DNA from: Streptomyces himalayensis subsp. himalayensis
GTDB lineage: Bacteria; Actinomycetota; Actinomycetes; Streptomycetales; Streptomycetaceae
Reading direction: 5' to 3'
NCBI RefSeq assembly: GCF_013778455.1
Contig: NZ_JACEHE010000005.1
Span: 124,001 to 188,000 of the forward strand
Length of the DNA stretch: 64,000 nt
Part shown: piece by piece, positions 1 to 9,832 of the stretch
Position numbering within the stretch: the stretch's first letter is position 1
Layout of the letters: each line of letters begins with the position of its first letter
Position numbers and translations under genes: made by a program
Notes under the pieces: model-generated
What the model saw: only the letters and a program-made list of their open reading frames with translations
Told to the model about the DNA's origin: nothing
The model's database searches: none

Positions 1-328
1 GCAACCCCTGACTGGCCGTCACTGTGGTCATCCTCTCATCCACGAGTCTGACCGGAACGGGCGCGATCGCACGGGCGAATTCCTGGGCGAAGGCCCGGAT
101 CTTGGCCGCGGCCGGGCCCTCGCCCCCGCGCAGGGAGCGGGGCAGGCCCACGACGACCTCGATCGGCTCGTACTCCTCGACGAGCTGCCGCAGCCGCCGG
201 TGGGCGGCCGGGACGTCGCGTCCCGGCACGGTCTCCACCGGCGTCGCGAGGATCCCGTCGGGGTCGCACGAGGCGACCCCGATACGGGCGTCCCCGACGT
301 CGATCGCGAGGCGACGGCCGCGGCGCAT
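1..328 (-). CDS. ruvX: Holliday junction resolvase-like protein RuvX/YqgF (partial, 3' end outside window)
   Basis: RNase H-fold protein of the YqgF/RuvX family, thought to act on branched DNA or in rRNA maturation. About 109 residues are visible; the C-terminus lies beyond base 1. The N-terminus reads MRRGRRLAIDVGDARIGVA, with the family's first catalytic aspartate in the LAIDVG strand; VVVGLP and VRLVDERMTT follow, as expected. Two starts are possible: ATG at 328-326, or GTG at 340-338, which overlaps the alaS stop as GTGA. Neither has a clear Shine-Dalgarno site, so translational coupling to alaS is likely. The alaS-ruvX order is the usual actinobacterial arrangement. Identity is confident; the start is not. 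Confidence 0.88.
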   Translation of the reverse strand, partial: MRRGRRLAIDVGDARIGVASCDPDGILATPVETVPGRDVPAAHRRLRQLVEEYEPIEVVVGLPRSLRGGEGPAAAKIRAFAQEFARAIAPVPVRLVDERMTTVTASQGL

Positions 329-336
329 GGCCGTCG

Positions 337-3006
337 TCACGCGGTCTCAGCGACGAGGCGTTCGACGGCGGCGACGGCCTCGCCGATGGCGGCCGGGTTC
401 TGACCGCCGCCCTGGGCGACGTCCGGCTTGCCGCCGCCACCGCCGCCGAGGGTCTTGGCGGCGGTACGGACCAGCTCGCCGGCCTTGAGGCCGCGCTCGC
501 GGGCGGCCTCGTTGGTGGCGATGACCGTCAGCGGCTTGCCGTTCACCGTCGTGAACAGAGCAACGACGGCCGGGCGGTCGCCCTGGATGCGGCCGCGCAC
601 GTCGAGGACCAGCTTGCGCAGGTCGTCGGCAGTCGTGCCGTCCGGGACCTGGCCGGTCACGAGGGCCACACCACGTACGTCCTGGGCGCCCTGGGCGAGA
701 CCGGCGGCGGCCTGGAGGACCTTCTCCGCGCGGAACTTCTCGATCTCCTTCTCGGCGTCCTTCAGCTTGCCGAGCATGGCGGCGATCTTCTCGGGGAGCT
801 CCTCGGGCCGGCCCTTGACCAGCTCCTGGAGCTGGGCGACGACCGTGTGCTCGCGGGCGAGGAAGTTGTAGGCGTCCACGCCGACGAGGGCCTCGATACG
901 GCGCACGCCCGAGCCGATCGACGACTCGCCGAGCAGCTTCACCAGACCGAGCTGGGCGGTGTTGTGGACGTGCGTGCCGCCGCAGAGCTCCTTGGAGAAG
1001 TCGCCGATGGTGACGACGCGCACGCGCTCGCCGTACTTCTCGCCGAACTCGGCGATGGCGCCCTGCTTCTTGGCCTCGTCGATGCTCATCACATCGGCCC
1101 GGACGTCCAGGTCGCGGGCGAGCACCTCGTTGATCTTCTGCTCGACGTCGGTCATCACGGCCGTGGGTACGGCTGACGGGGAGCCGAAGTCGAAGCGGAA
1201 GCGGCCGGGCTGGTTCTCGGAACCGGCCTGGGCGGCCGTCGGGCCGAGGGCGTCGCGCAGCGCCTGGTGGGTGAGGTGCGTGGCGGAGTGGGCGCGGGCG
1301 ATGGCCTTGCGGCGGCGGGTGTCGATGGTGGCGTGGGCCGTGGCGCCGACGGTCACCTCGCCGACCTGGACGACGCCCTTGTGGACGTAGACGCCCGGGA
1401 CCGGCTTCTGGCAGTCGCGGACCTCGATGACGGCACCGGTGTCGATCTTGATCCGGCCGGTGTCGCCGATCTGCCCGCCGCCCTCGGCGTAGAACGGGGT
1501 GCGGTCGAGGACGATCTCGACCTCGTCGCCCTCGGTGGCGGCGGGCGAGGAGACGCCGTCGACGAGGATGCCGACGACCCTGGACTCGCCCTCGGTGTCG
1601 CTGTAGCCGATGAAGTCGGTCTCGCCGGAGGCGTCGGCGATCTCGCGGTAGGCGCCGAGGTCGGCGTGGCCGGTCTTCTTGGCCTGGGCGTCGGCCTTGG
1701 CGCGCTCCCGCTGCTCCTTCATCAGGCGGCGGAAGCCGTCCTCGTCCACGGAGAGGCCCTGCTCGGCGGCCATCTCGAGGGTGAGGTCGATCGGGAAGCC
1801 CCAGGTGTCGTGGAGCAGGAAGGCCTTGTCGCCGGGCAGCACGGCGGAGCCGGCGGCCTTGGCCTCGGTCACCGCGGTGTCGAGAACGTTGGTGCCGGCC
1901 TTCAGCGTCTTGAGGAAGCGCTCCTCCTCGGCGAGGGCGACGCTCTCGATGCGCTTGCGGTCGGTGATGAGCTCCGGGTACTGCTCGCCCATCGTCTTGA
2001 TGACCGTGTCGACGAGTTCGCCGACGACCGGTCCTGTGGCGCCGAGCAGGCGCATGTTGCGGATGGCGCGGCGCATGATGCGGCGCAGGACGTAGCCGCG
2101 GCCCTCGTTGCCGGGGGTGACGCCGTCGCCGATGAGCATGACGGACGTGCGCATGTGGTCGGAGACCACACGCAGCGAGACGTCGCTGGTGTGGGCCTCG
2201 CCGTAGCGGACGCCGGTGAGCTCGGTGGCCTTGTCGATCACGACGCGGGAGGTGTCGATCTCGTACATGTTCTGCACGCCCTGCAGGATCATGGCGAGGC
2301 GTTCCATGCCGAGACCGGTGTCGATGTTCTTGCTCGGCAGCTCGCCGAGGATCTCGAAGTCCTCCTTGGAGGTGCCCTCGCCGCGCTCGTACTGCATGAA
2401 GACGAGGTTCCAGATCTCCACGTACCGCTCGTCGTTGACGGCGGGGCCGCCCTCGACGCCGAACTCGGGGCCGCGGTCGTAGTTGATCTCGGAGCAGGGT
2501 CCGCAGGGGCCGGGGACGCCCATGGACCAGTAGTTGTCCTTCTTGCCCAGGCGCTGGATGCGCTCGGCCGGGACGCCGACGACGTCGCGCCAGATGCGCT
2601 CGGCCTCGTCGTCCTCAAGGTAGACGGTGATCCAGAGCTTCTCCGGCTCCAGGCCGTAACCACCCTGGTCCTGGGGCGTGGTGAGCAGCTCCCAGGCGTA
2701 CTTGATGGCGCCTTCCTTGAAGTAGTCGCCGAAGGAGAAGTTGCCGCACATCTGGAAGAACGTGCCGTGCCGGGTGGTCTTGCCGACCTCTTCGATGTCC
2801 GGCGTGCGCACGCACTTCTGCACGCTGGTGGCGCGCGGATAGGGCGGCTTGACCTCGCCCAGGAAGTACGGCTTGAAGGGCACCATGCCGGCGGGGACCA
2901 GCAGCAGGGTCGGGTCGTCCGCGATCAGCGACGCCGACGGCACGACGGTGTGCCCGCGCTCTTCGAAGAAGCGCAACCAGCGGCGGCGGATTTCAGCCGA
3001 CTCCAT
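337..3006 (-). CDS. alaS: Alanine--tRNA ligase
   Basis: Charges tRNA-Ala in the cytoplasm. The 889-residue length is normal for the family. The N-terminal class II catalytic domain has [12 protein letters not shown] and the G(T/N)[11 protein letters not shown] region. The editing domain carries the zinc-type motif HSATHLTH and the later CGGTH motif. The C-terminal domain ends in a glycine-rich stretch and is preceded by a coiled coil. The ATG is preceded by GAGGACC at good spacing and overlaps the upstream DUF6167 stop as TGATG, so the two are probably translationally coupled. The order DUF948 - DUF6167 - alaS - ruvX points to one operon. Confidence 0.98.
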   Translation of the reverse strand: MESAEIRRRWLRFFEERGHTVVPSASLIADDPTLLLVPAGMVPFKPYFLGEVKPPYPRATSVQKCVRTPDIEEVGKTTRHGTFFQMCGNFSFGDYFKEGAIKYAWELLTTPQDQGGYGLEPEKLWITVYLEDDEAERIWRDVVGVPAERIQRLGKKDNYWSMGVPGPCGPCSEINYDRGPEFGVEGGPAVNDERYVEIWNLVFMQYERGEGTSKEDFEILGELPSKNIDTGLGMERLAMILQGVQNMYEIDTSRVVIDKATELTGVRYGEAHTSDVSLRVVSDHMRTSVMLIGDGVTPGNEGRGYVLRRIMRRAIRNMRLLGATGPVVGELVDTVIKTMGEQYPELITDRKRIESVALAEEERFLKTLKAGTNVLDTAVTEAKAAGSAVLPGDKAFLLHDTWGFPIDLTLEMAAEQGLSVDEDGFRRLMKEQRERAKADAQAKKTGHADLGAYREIADASGETDFIGYSDTEGESRVVGILVDGVSSPAATEGDEVEIVLDRTPFYAEGGGQIGDTGRIKIDTGAVIEVRDCQKPVPGVYVHKGVVQVGEVTVGATAHATIDTRRRKAIARAHSATHLTHQALRDALGPTAAQAGSENQPGRFRFDFGSPSAVPTAVMTDVEQKINEVLARDLDVRADVMSIDEAKKQGAIAEFGEKYGERVRVVTIGDFSKELCGGTHVHNTAQLGLVKLLGESSIGSGVRRIEALVGVDAYNFLAREHTVVAQLQELVKGRPEELPEKIAAMLGKLKDAEKEIEKFRAEKVLQAAAGLAQGAQDVRGVALVTGQVPDGTTADDLRKLVLDVRGRIQGDRPAVVALFTTVNGKPLTVIATNEAARERGLKAGELVRTAAKTLGGGGGGKPDVAQGGGQNPAAIGEAVAAVERLVAETA

Positions 3007-3341
3007 CAGTGGTCCTCATTCCGGTTGTACGAGTACGCCGTCCTGTCGGCGTGCTTCGGGTTGTTGCGGTTTTCGATGGCGATGACGCGCGGGGCGGGGA
3101 GTCCGGATTCGGTCCCGGCGTTCAGCCCGAGCGCCTCGTCGAGTTCGGCCTCCCGCTGGGCCATGCCGTCGCGGACGTCGAGGGCGAAGTCCTTGAGCTT
3201 GTGGCCCGCCTCGATCGCCTTGTTCGCGGCCTGCGCGGCGAGGCTCTCGGGGGTCAGCTGCTTCAGCTTGCGGTTGACCTTGGTGGTGGCCCACACTCCG
3301 GCGGCTGCGCCTGCGGTGAACCAGAACGTACGGCGGAACAT
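3006..3341 (-). CDS. DUF6167 family small membrane-associated protein
   Basis: A 111-residue protein of unknown function that occurs next to alaS in Streptomyces; I assign it to DUF6167 by its characteristic start [20 protein letters not shown]. The first 20 residues form one hydrophobic segment. They are followed by a basic linker ([13 protein letters not shown]) and an alanine-rich helix (about residues 35-70), suggesting a membrane-tethered amphipathic protein. An AAGGAC-like site precedes the ATG. It starts 7 bases after the DUF948 stop and overlaps the alaS start, so it is the middle gene of that operon. No function can be read from the sequence. Confidence 0.85.
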   Translation of the reverse strand: MFRRTFWFTAGAAAGVWATTKVNRKLKQLTPESLAAQAANKAIEAGHKLKDFALDVRDGMAQREAELDEALGLNAGTESGLPAPRVIAIENRNNPKHADRTAYSYNRNEDH

Positions 3342-3348
3342 CGCTGCG

Positions 3349-3795
3349 TCAGTCCTTCTTCCGCTTTCCGCGCCGTGCAGACGGGAGGGTGCGGCCCACG
3401 ATCACGGTACGTCGCGAGCGCTCGGCGGTCACCTGCGTTTCGGCGGGGCCGGTCCTGCGGCCGATGGCCCGGCGCACGCCGTAGCCGAACGCCGCGACCT
3501 TGACCAGGGGGCCGCCGAAGGTGGACGCGACGGTGGTGGAGAGCGCCGACGCGTTCGACGTGACTTCCTGGACGTCCGACGCGATGGCGTCGACCCGGTC
3601 GATCTGGGTCTGCGCGGAGCGCACTGCCGCGGAGGCGTCGGCCAGCAGCGGGACGGCCTGGTCGGTCACATCCGCCACGAGCTTGGTGGTCGCTCTGAGC
3701 GTCTGGGCCAGCCTCGCCAGCGCCACGGCGAGGAAGGAGACCAGGATCGCCCAGAAGACGGCCACCAGGATCCCGGCAACCTCTCCACCGGACAC
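3349..3795 (-). CDS. DUF948 domain-containing membrane protein
   Basis: A 148-residue protein starting at GTG 3795. The reading frame is open further upstream to 3957, but those residues look like non-coding translation (Arg/Ser/Gly-rich, no homology). Residues 4-30 form one transmembrane helix (VAGILVAVFWAILVSFLAVALARLAQTL). A long helical region with TTKLVADVTDQAVPLLADAS follows, typical of DUF948 proteins, which resemble methyl-accepting-type coiled coils. The tail is very basic and ends RRGKRKKD. It is first in the operon with DUF6167, alaS and ruvX. Function unknown; a membrane-anchored coiled coil is all that can be claimed. Confidence 0.85.
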   Translation of the reverse strand: MSGGEVAGILVAVFWAILVSFLAVALARLAQTLRATTKLVADVTDQAVPLLADASAAVRSAQTQIDRVDAIASDVQEVTSNASALSTTVASTFGGPLVKVAAFGYGVRRAIGRRTGPAETQVTAERSRRTVIVGRTLPSARRGKRKKD

Positions 3796-3942
3796 TGTGC
3801 ACCGCTCTCTGATCGTCGTGCGTGAACATCCAAAAGTCGTCCCCGAGCCTATCGCGCCGGTGGCGCCGCTCCGTACCGCATTACCCGCTCGGGCACGGGC
3901 CCCTGCGGTCCGCGTGCGGCCGGAGGGACTTGGGTGAAGCGA

Positions 3943-3972
3943 TTGTACGGATCGCATATGCCTGAGTACGCT
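3943..3972 (+). promoter_or_regulatory. Candidate promoter for the STAND ATPase gene; possible leaderless transcript
   Basis: TTGTAC (3943-3948) and TACGCT (3967-3972) are separated by 18 bases and resemble a vegetative Streptomyces promoter. Transcription would start near 3979-3981, at or next to the ATG at 3981. No Shine-Dalgarno-like sequence lies just upstream of that ATG, so the mRNA may be leaderless. This is inferred from sequence only. Confidence 0.4.
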
Positions 3973-3980
3973 GCGTTTGC

Positions 3981-6194
3981 ATGCGGCACTTAGAGCGCTT
4001 AAGCCCCGGCCCGGGCGACTCCGGACGAAAGCCGATCAAGCCCGGCAATCTCACTCTCGACCTCAACGCCTTCGTGGGCCGCGCGGCCGAACTCGAGGAG
4101 TTGAGGGATGCGCTGGAGGCGGAGCGGCTGGTCACGGTGACCGGGGTGGGAGGGGTCGGCAAGTCGCGGCTGGCGGCGCGTGCCGCGTCCCTGACCGAGC
4201 CGCGTGACGGAGTCTGGCTGGTGGAGCTGGCGTCGTTGCAGGAGGCGGAGCTCGTCGAGTACGCGGTCGCCGAGGCGCTCGAACTGACGGACTGCACGAC
4301 CCGGCCGCCGCGCCAGGTGCTCTTCGACCATCTCGCGGACCGCCAACTGCTGCTCGTACTGGACGGGTTCGAGCATCTCGTCGAGGCGAGCGCGTCACTC
4401 GTGCGGGACTTGCTGTGCCGGGCCCCGGGGCTACGGGTGCTGGCCGTCGGGCGCAGGCCGCTCGGCGTCGACGGCGAGCGGCTGTTTCCTCTCTCCCCCA
4501 TGCCTGCGGAGGAGGCCGCCGAGCTCTTCGCGGACCGCGCCGCGACCGTACTGCCCGACTTCACGCTGCACGACGGCAATCTTCCCGACGTCCTGGAGGT
4601 GTGCCGGTGCCTGGACGGGATTCCGCTCGCCGTGGAGCTGGCCGCGGGCAGGCTGCGGGCCCTGTCTCCGGCACAGCTGGTGTCCCGGCTCGACGACCGG
4701 TTCGGCCTGCTGACGGGCGGTGGGCTCAGTGCCCTGCCGCGCCACCAGACCATGCGTACGGCCATCGGCTGGAGCCATGAGCTGTGCACGCCGGACGAGC
4801 GGCTGCTGTGGGCGCGGCTCTCGGTGTTCTCGGGGAACTTCGATCTTGAGGCGGCCGAGTACGTCTGCGGTGGCTGCGGGCTGTCCGACGAAGCGGTGCT
4901 CGACGTGCTGGGTGAGCTGCTCGCGCAGTCCCTGGTGACCCGCGAGGAGACCCCGGCCGGGGTGCGCTACCGGATGCTGGACACCGTCAGGGCGTACGGC
5001 GCCGACTGGCTGGAGGCGACGGGCGACGGCGCCCGGCTGCGGCGCCGGCACCGCGACTGGTACATAGGCCTGGCCACCTGGTGCGAGATGGAGTGGTTCT
5101 CGCCCAGGCAGCGGGAGGTCGCGGCACGCGTCGAGGCGGATCTGCCGAACCTGCGGATCGCGCTGGACCAGTGCCTGTCGGAGCCGGGCGAGGCGCACAT
5201 GGGCCAGTATCTGGCGGGCACGCTGTGCTTCTACTGGACGGGCTGCGGGCGGCTGGCCGAGGGCCGGCACTGGCTGGAGCGGAGTCTCGAGCTGGGCGCC
5301 GACCATGTGGAGTCGCGGCTGAAGGCCCTGTGGGCGCTCGGCTATGTGGCGATCCTGCAGGGCGACGTGGCTCCCGCGCTGACCGCGCTGCAGGAGTGCC
5401 GGGACGGGGCCGAACACCACGGTCATGCGACGGCGTTCGCCAGTGCGATGCACCGCACCGGCTGTCTGGCGCTGGTGACGGACGACATGCCCCGTGCCGA
5501 GGAGCTGCTGCGCGCGGCCCTCGACCGCTATCACGAGATCGGCGAGCTCAGCAGCTACGTGCTGATGTGCCAGGTCGAGTTGGCGTTGGCGATGGCCTTC
5601 CAGGGGGATCTGCCGGCAGCCGTCGTGCTGTGCGAGGACGTACGCCTGGTGTGTGAGGACCACGGCGAGCGCTGGGCTCGGGCGTATGCGCTGTTCGTCC
5701 TGGCGTACGCGGCCTGGGCGGACGGCCGCCTGGAGCGGGCGCGGGAACTGCTGGAGCAGTCGCTCGCCATCCACCACGGCTTCCACGATCTGCTGGGCTC
5801 CGTGCTTTCGATCGAGTTGCTCGCGCTGGTCACGGTGGCGCAGGGGGACCCGGAGGAGGCCGCTCTGCTGCAGGGAGTGGCAGGCCGGATCTGGCCCTCG
5901 GTCGGCCTGCCGCTGTTCGGCTCGAGCCACTTCAACGCGCCGCACCAGCTGTGCGCGGAGCTGGTCCGCGAGGAGCTCGGTGCCGAGCGGTACGAGGAGT
6001 GCCTCGGCGCCGGAGGGCGGCTCGGTACGGATGCCGCGGTGGCTCGGGTGCTGGACCGGCAGCGCGCCGACCTGCGGGGGTTGCTGCCCCAGCAGCGGGG
6101 GCCGATGCAGGAGGACGACGCCTCCGACGACGCTCCGGACACGCGAAAGCCCGCCGCTTCTCCCACCCAGCAGGGCGGGGACGCGGCGGGCTGA
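3981..6194 (+). CDS. Orphan STAND-type NTPase (AfsR/LuxR-like ATPase) with TPR-like repeats, no DNA-binding domain
   Basis: A 737-residue protein built like the regulatory core of AfsR/SARP or large LuxR regulators but lacking both the N-terminal SARP and the C-terminal LuxR helix-turn-helix. It starts with the linker NLTLDLNAFVGRAAELEEL. Walker A is GVGGVGKS (55-62), Walker B LLLVLDGFEHL (about 123-133), and GIPLAVELAAGRL is a GLPLA-like motif. From about residue 330 onward it is helical with TPR-like repeats. The last 40 residues are acidic and disordered. It may act as an ATP-dependent switch or partner of another regulator; its target is unknown. It is transcribed alone on the plus strand between minus-strand housekeeping genes. 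Confidence 0.82.
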   Translation: MRHLERLSPGPGDSGRKPIKPGNLTLDLNAFVGRAAELEELRDALEAERLVTVTGVGGVGKSRLAARAASLTEPRDGVWLVELASLQEAELVEYAVAEALELTDCTTRPPRQVLFDHLADRQLLLVLDGFEHLVEASASLVRDLLCRAPGLRVLAVGRRPLGVDGERLFPLSPMPAEEAAELFADRAATVLPDFTLHDGNLPDVLEVCRCLDGIPLAVELAAGRLRALSPAQLVSRLDDRFGLLTGGGLSALPRHQTMRTAIGWSHELCTPDERLLWARLSVFSGNFDLEAAEYVCGGCGLSDEAVLDVLGELLAQSLVTREETPAGVRYRMLDTVRAYGADWLEATGDGARLRRRHRDWYIGLATWCEMEWFSPRQREVAARVEADLPNLRIALDQCLSEPGEAHMGQYLAGTLCFYWTGCGRLAEGRHWLERSLELGADHVESRLKALWALGYVAILQGDVAPALTALQECRDGAEHHGHATAFASAMHRTGCLALVTDDMPRAEELLRAALDRYHEIGELSSYVLMCQVELALAMAFQGDLPAAVVLCEDVRLVCEDHGERWARAYALFVLAYAAWADGRLERARELLEQSLAIHHGFHDLLGSVLSIELLALVTVAQGDPEEAALLQGVAGRIWPSVGLPLFGSSHFNAPHQLCAELVREELGAERYEECLGAGGRLGTDAAVARVLDRQRADLRGLLPQQRGPMQEDDASDDAPDTRKPAASPTQQGGDAAG

Positions 6195-6229
6195 ATCGCG
6201 GTGTCTACGACCGGATCAGGCGAGGCTGA

Positions 6230-6844
6230 TCAGCGGGCGTAGTACTCGACGACGAGCTGCTCGTCGCAGATCACCGGGATCTCCTTGCGGTTCGGGTCCC
6301 GGTCCAGGCGGAACGCCAGCGCCTTCAGGTTGACCTGCAGGTAGCGCGGGGTCTCACCGTCGGTGTCGTAGCCACCCTCACGGGCGACCTGGAAGGGGTG
6401 CTTCTCGCGGGAGCGCTCGCGGACCATCACGACGTCGTCGGGGCGGACGCGGAAGGACGGCTTGTCGACCTTCTTGCCGTTGACCTCGATGTGGCCGTGG
6501 ACGACCATCTGACGGGCCTGGTAGATGGTGCGGGCGATGCCGGAGCGGAGCACCAGGGCGTCGAGACGGCGCTCGAGCTCGATGATCAGGGCCTCACCGG
6601 TCTTGCCCTGGACCTTGCTGGCGCGCTCGTAGGCGCGGACCAGCTGACGCTCGGAAACGTCGTACTGCGCACGCAGACGCTGCTTCTCGAGCAGACGGAC
6701 CTTGTAGTCCGAGTTCTGCTTGCGGCCACGGCCGTGCTCACCCGGCGGGTAGGGGCGGGCCTCGAAGTACTTGACGGCCTTCGGGGTCAGCGCGATACCG
6801 AGTGCACGCGACTTCTTGACCTTGGGGCGGGACTGGTTCGCCAC
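6230..6844 (-). CDS. rpsD: 30S ribosomal protein S4
   Basis: Primary 16S rRNA-binding protein of the small subunit body. 204 residues from GTG 6844; the start [22 protein letters not shown] is canonical, and the upstream AUG-less extension of the frame is not used. An AGAGG site lies about 9 bases upstream of GTG. The S4 RNA-binding domain (about residues 92-155) includes [20 protein letters not shown] and [10 protein letters not shown]. This is the zinc-free form: the N-terminal cysteines of the C+ form are absent. It stands apart from the large ribosomal operons, as usual in Streptomyces, with a 368-base upstream gap. Confidence 0.97.
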   Translation of the reverse strand: MANQSRPKVKKSRALGIALTPKAVKYFEARPYPPGEHGRGRKQNSDYKVRLLEKQRLRAQYDVSERQLVRAYERASKVQGKTGEALIIELERRLDALVLRSGIARTIYQARQMVVHGHIEVNGKKVDKPSFRVRPDDVVMVRERSREKHPFQVAREGGYDTDGETPRYLQVNLKALAFRLDRDPNRKEIPVICDEQLVVEYYAR

Positions 6845-7212
6845 GAACCAAACCTCTCTATCTATGTGAATCGGCTTCACCAGGGTTAGGGGAGGTCGCA
6901 TCCGCAGCCGGGGAAACCCGTCGGGGCCTGCCGTGAGTGTGATCACGGCGGTCTCGGCGGGCAGCCGCTCCCTGGTCTGGGCACATACGTGCAGCACGCG
7001 AGTGGCCCACCGACCGCCGTATCACCGGGGTGGTGGGCTGCCCGCGACACCGTTCGACGGTGCGCGACGCTCCTGGAGTTCCCCGCCCGAGGGCATTGGG
7101 GGCTCCGGCTGCCTGTCCCGCTCTGGTGGTGCCGGCCGAAACCGGACGCGGAACGCAGCGCTTCTGGGAAGTCTACTAGGTCGCGGACAGTGCCGCAGAC
7201 CGGCCGTGCCGC
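6845..7212. other. Non-coding gap upstream of rpsD
   Basis: 368 bases between the rarA stop and the rpsD start. It must contain the rpsD promoter and leader. A weak minus-strand TAGACT-like -10 box lies near 7171-7176, but no convincing -35 pairs with it. I see no gene, tRNA or clear terminator. Confidence 0.5.
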
Positions 7213-8601
7213 TCAGCCGTCCGCCGCTCCCGCGTCCTTGGCCGCTCCCGGCTGCTCGCCCCTGAGGCGCTCGCGGACGCGCTCGACCACGTCCGCGTAC
7301 CGCGCCTCCGCGCCGTACCGCGTGGGCTTGTAGTACTGCCGGCCGTCGATGGCGTCGGGGGCGTACTGCTGGAGTGCGATGCCGCCCGGCACATCGTGCG
7401 GGTACACATAGCCCTGCGCATGGCCGAGCTTGGCCGCGCCCTTGTAGTGGCCGTCGCGCAGGTGCGGCGGGACGGGGCCGGCGAGGCCCTTGCGTACGTC
7501 ATCCATTGCCGCGCCTATCGCGAGCGTCGCCGCGTTCGACTTGGGGGCGAGGGCGAGCGCGATCGTCGCATGGCTCAGCGTCAGCGCGGCCTCCGGGAAG
7601 CCGATCATGGCGACGGCCTGGGCGGCGGCGACCGCCGTCGGCAGGGCCGTCGGGTCGGCCAGCCCGATGTCCTCGCTGGCGGAGATCATCAGGCGGCGGG
7701 CGATGAACCTCGGGTCCTCCCCCGCCTCGATCATCCGCGCCAGGTAGTGCAGCGCCGCGTCGACGTCCGAGCCGCGGATGGACTTGATCAGGGCGCTCGC
7801 CACGTCGTAGTGCTGGTCCCCGTCCCGGTCGTACCGCACGGCCGCGCGGTCGACCGACTCCTCGAGGGTCTGGAGCGTGATCTCCTGCTCGCCTTTGGCG
7901 AGGGCGGACCCGGCCCCTGCCTCGAGCGCGGTGAGCGCGCGCCGCGCGTCACCCCCGGCGATACGCAGCAGATGGTCCCCGGAGTCCTCGGGCAGGCTGA
8001 CCGCTTCGCCGAGTCCGCGCTCGTCGGCCAGCGCGCGGCGCAGCAGGCCCCGGATGTCGTCGTCCGTGAGCGGTTCGAGCGTGAGGAGCAGGGAGCGGGA
8101 CAGGAGGGGTGAGATCACCGAGAAGTACGGGTTCTCGGTGGTCGCCGCGATCAGGGTCACCCAGCGGTTCTCCACGGCGGGGAGCAGGGAGTCCTGCTGG
8201 GCCTTGCTGAAGCGGTGGATCTCGTCGAGGAAGAGGACGGTCTCCCTGCCGAAGCCGCCCGTGGCGCGACGGGCGCCGTCGATGACCGCTCGGACTTCCT
8301 TCACTCCCGCGGTGATCGCGGAAAGCTCGACGAAACGCTTGTTCGTGGCCTTGGAGACGACATACGCGAGGGTCGTCTTGCCCGTGCCCGGCGGGCCCCA
8401 GAGGATCACCGACGAAGGCCCGGCCGGACCCCCACCGCCCTCGCCGACGAGCCGGCGCAGGGGCGAGCCCGGCTTCAGCAGATGCTGCTGGCCGACGACT
8501 TCGTCGAGTGTGCGCGGGCGCATCCGCACGGCCAAGGGACTGCTTGCCGGATCCTTCTCCTGGCGGGCTTCTGCGGCGGCGGTGAACAGGTCGGGCTCCA
8601 C
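7213..8601 (-). CDS. rarA: Replication-associated recombination protein RarA (MgsA family AAA ATPase)
   Basis: Clamp-loader-like AAA+ ATPase acting at stalled replication forks. 462 residues from GTG 8601. It starts [14 protein letters not shown] and continues with [15 protein letters not shown]. Walker A is GPPGTGKTT, Walker [11 protein letters not shown], sensor 1 AATTENP; the C-terminal MgsA domain includes [19 protein letters not shown] and [10 protein letters not shown]. Length and motif order match the family. It lies between rpsD and the VKOR gene on the minus strand; the 81-base gap to VKOR leaves open whether the two are cotranscribed. Confidence 0.96.
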   Translation of the reverse strand: MEPDLFTAAAEARQEKDPASSPLAVRMRPRTLDEVVGQQHLLKPGSPLRRLVGEGGGGPAGPSSVILWGPPGTGKTTLAYVVSKATNKRFVELSAITAGVKEVRAVIDGARRATGGFGRETVLFLDEIHRFSKAQQDSLLPAVENRWVTLIAATTENPYFSVISPLLSRSLLLTLEPLTDDDIRGLLRRALADERGLGEAVSLPEDSGDHLLRIAGGDARRALTALEAGAGSALAKGEQEITLQTLEESVDRAAVRYDRDGDQHYDVASALIKSIRGSDVDAALHYLARMIEAGEDPRFIARRLMISASEDIGLADPTALPTAVAAAQAVAMIGFPEAALTLSHATIALALAPKSNAATLAIGAAMDDVRKGLAGPVPPHLRDGHYKGAAKLGHAQGYVYPHDVPGGIALQQYAPDAIDGRQYYKPTRYGAEARYADVVERVRERLRGEQPGAAKDAGAADG

Positions 8602-8682
8602 GCAGAGAACCCTATGTCACCCCACTGACAGTCCCTCCGCGCACTTGCGCCGCAAGGTCTCGGAGCTCGTCCGGCACCGGGG

Positions 8683-9348
8683 TCAGCTGGTCCAGAAGTC
8701 CCACCAGCGGGTCAGGATCAGCATCCCGATGATCCCGATGTGCAGCACCGGAACGACCCAGGTGAACTCGTCGAAGAAACCGCGCAGCCATCCCGGTGCG
8801 GGCAGCAGCCCGTTACGGATGTTGAACGACGTCACGTACCAGAACATGACGATCGTGGCGACCCAGGCCAGGCAGCACCACAGGCACAGCGCGTTGATGT
8901 TGTACAGCGACTGGTACTGCAGCCATGTGCAGAAGGCGACGCCGAAGAGCGTCCCGGCGTTGAGCGTCAGCCAGTACCAGCGCGGGAAGCGCGCCCGGCC
9001 CAGCAGGCTCATGCCGACGCAGATCACGATGCCGTACGCGACGAGGCCCAGCATGGGGTTGGGGAACCCGAAGGCCGCGGCCTGCTTGCTCTCCATGACG
9101 CTGCCGCAGGAGACCACGGGGTTCAGGCTGCAGCCCGGCGTGAACGTCGTGCCCGCGACCTTCGCCTCGAGCAGCTTGAACTTGTCGATGGTGATGACCC
9201 AGGCGGCCAGCAGTCCCGCCGCGCCCGTGATCACCAGCAGCAGCGCGAGCCCGCGGCTCCCACCGACCGCCCGGGGGCCCTCGGGCCGGTTCTGGCCGGC
9301 GGGATCGGAGGAGGCGACGCCGTCCCTTGCTGTCATCGTCTTGCTCAT
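8683..9348 (-). CDS. Vitamin K epoxide reductase (VKOR) family membrane protein
   Basis: Integral membrane quinone-linked enzyme that re-oxidises a DsbA-type thiol oxidase to drive disulfide bond formation outside the cytoplasm. The chosen ATG at 9348 (MSKTMTARDGV) gives 221 residues; an earlier in-frame start at 9432 would add a non-conserved arginine-rich leader. About five hydrophobic helices are visible. The two conserved cysteine pairs are CSLNPVVSC (loop) and CLWC (active site). A DsbA-like protein is encoded 47 kb away (56309-56836); pairing the two is speculative. Confidence 0.9.
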   Translation of the reverse strand: MSKTMTARDGVASSDPAGQNRPEGPRAVGGSRGLALLLVITGAAGLLAAWVITIDKFKLLEAKVAGTTFTPGCSLNPVVSCGSVMESKQAAAFGFPNPMLGLVAYGIVICVGMSLLGRARFPRWYWLTLNAGTLFGVAFCTWLQYQSLYNINALCLWCCLAWVATIVMFWYVTSFNIRNGLLPAPGWLRGFFDEFTWVVPVLHIGIIGMLILTRWWDFWTS

Positions 9349-9500
9349 CACGCCGTTCCGTCGCTCGAATGGTGGCCTGCGGGCACCGTCATTGTGCCGC
9401 ACGCGCGCGTGCGTCCACCGTTCGATGGACACAAATCAAGAACGACCGAGGGTCCCGGAACGTTCGGTCCCACGGGACGCTCTTCGCCATGACGCACCTG

Positions 9501-9792
9501 GGCCCTGTCGTCAAACTCCCGCCGTCCGCCCGAAGGGCGGGCCCCGCGGCGTCTGGTGCGTGCGATCGCAAGGCGCCGGAGAGTCCTCGGTGGGGGTCCC
9601 CCTGGTCCTTAAGACCTTCGGGGAGGAGCTACAGGGCTTTTCGGCAACGCGGCGTGGGGGCACCTCCTGGGGGCACCCCCAGCGTTAGCTGGGGGAGTGC
9701 GTGCCAGGCGTCGCGGGGCTGGGGGCACCTCCCAGCGGTAGCTGGGGGCACCTCCCCGCGGTAGCTGGGGGAGGGAGTTTGACAACAGGGCC
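9501..9792. mobile_element. MITE-like element with about 20-bp terminal inverted repeats
   Basis: The left end 9501-9520 reads GGCCCTGTCGTCAAACTCCC. The right end 9773-9792 is its reverse complement with one mismatch. If bases just outside are included, the match extends to CCT(G/A)GGCCCTG. The 292-bp interior has no transposase ORF. It holds several copies of a dispersed palindromic repeat of the type CTCCCCCAGC...GCTGGGGG with GGGGCACC spacers (9593-9770). It therefore looks like a non-autonomous or decayed insertion element filling most of the gap between the VKOR gene and hisS. Confidence 0.6.
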
Positions 9793-9832
9793 TAGGCCGG
9801 ACGGCGCCTGCCGTCCGGCCTCCGCGCTCACC

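Noticed and set aside
1267..3825. 852-codon plus-strand ORF antisense to alaS
   Set aside because: Its translation is a low-complexity Ala/Gly/Val/Asp/Leu mixture, caused by high GC, and alaS on the minus strand has complete catalytic motifs.
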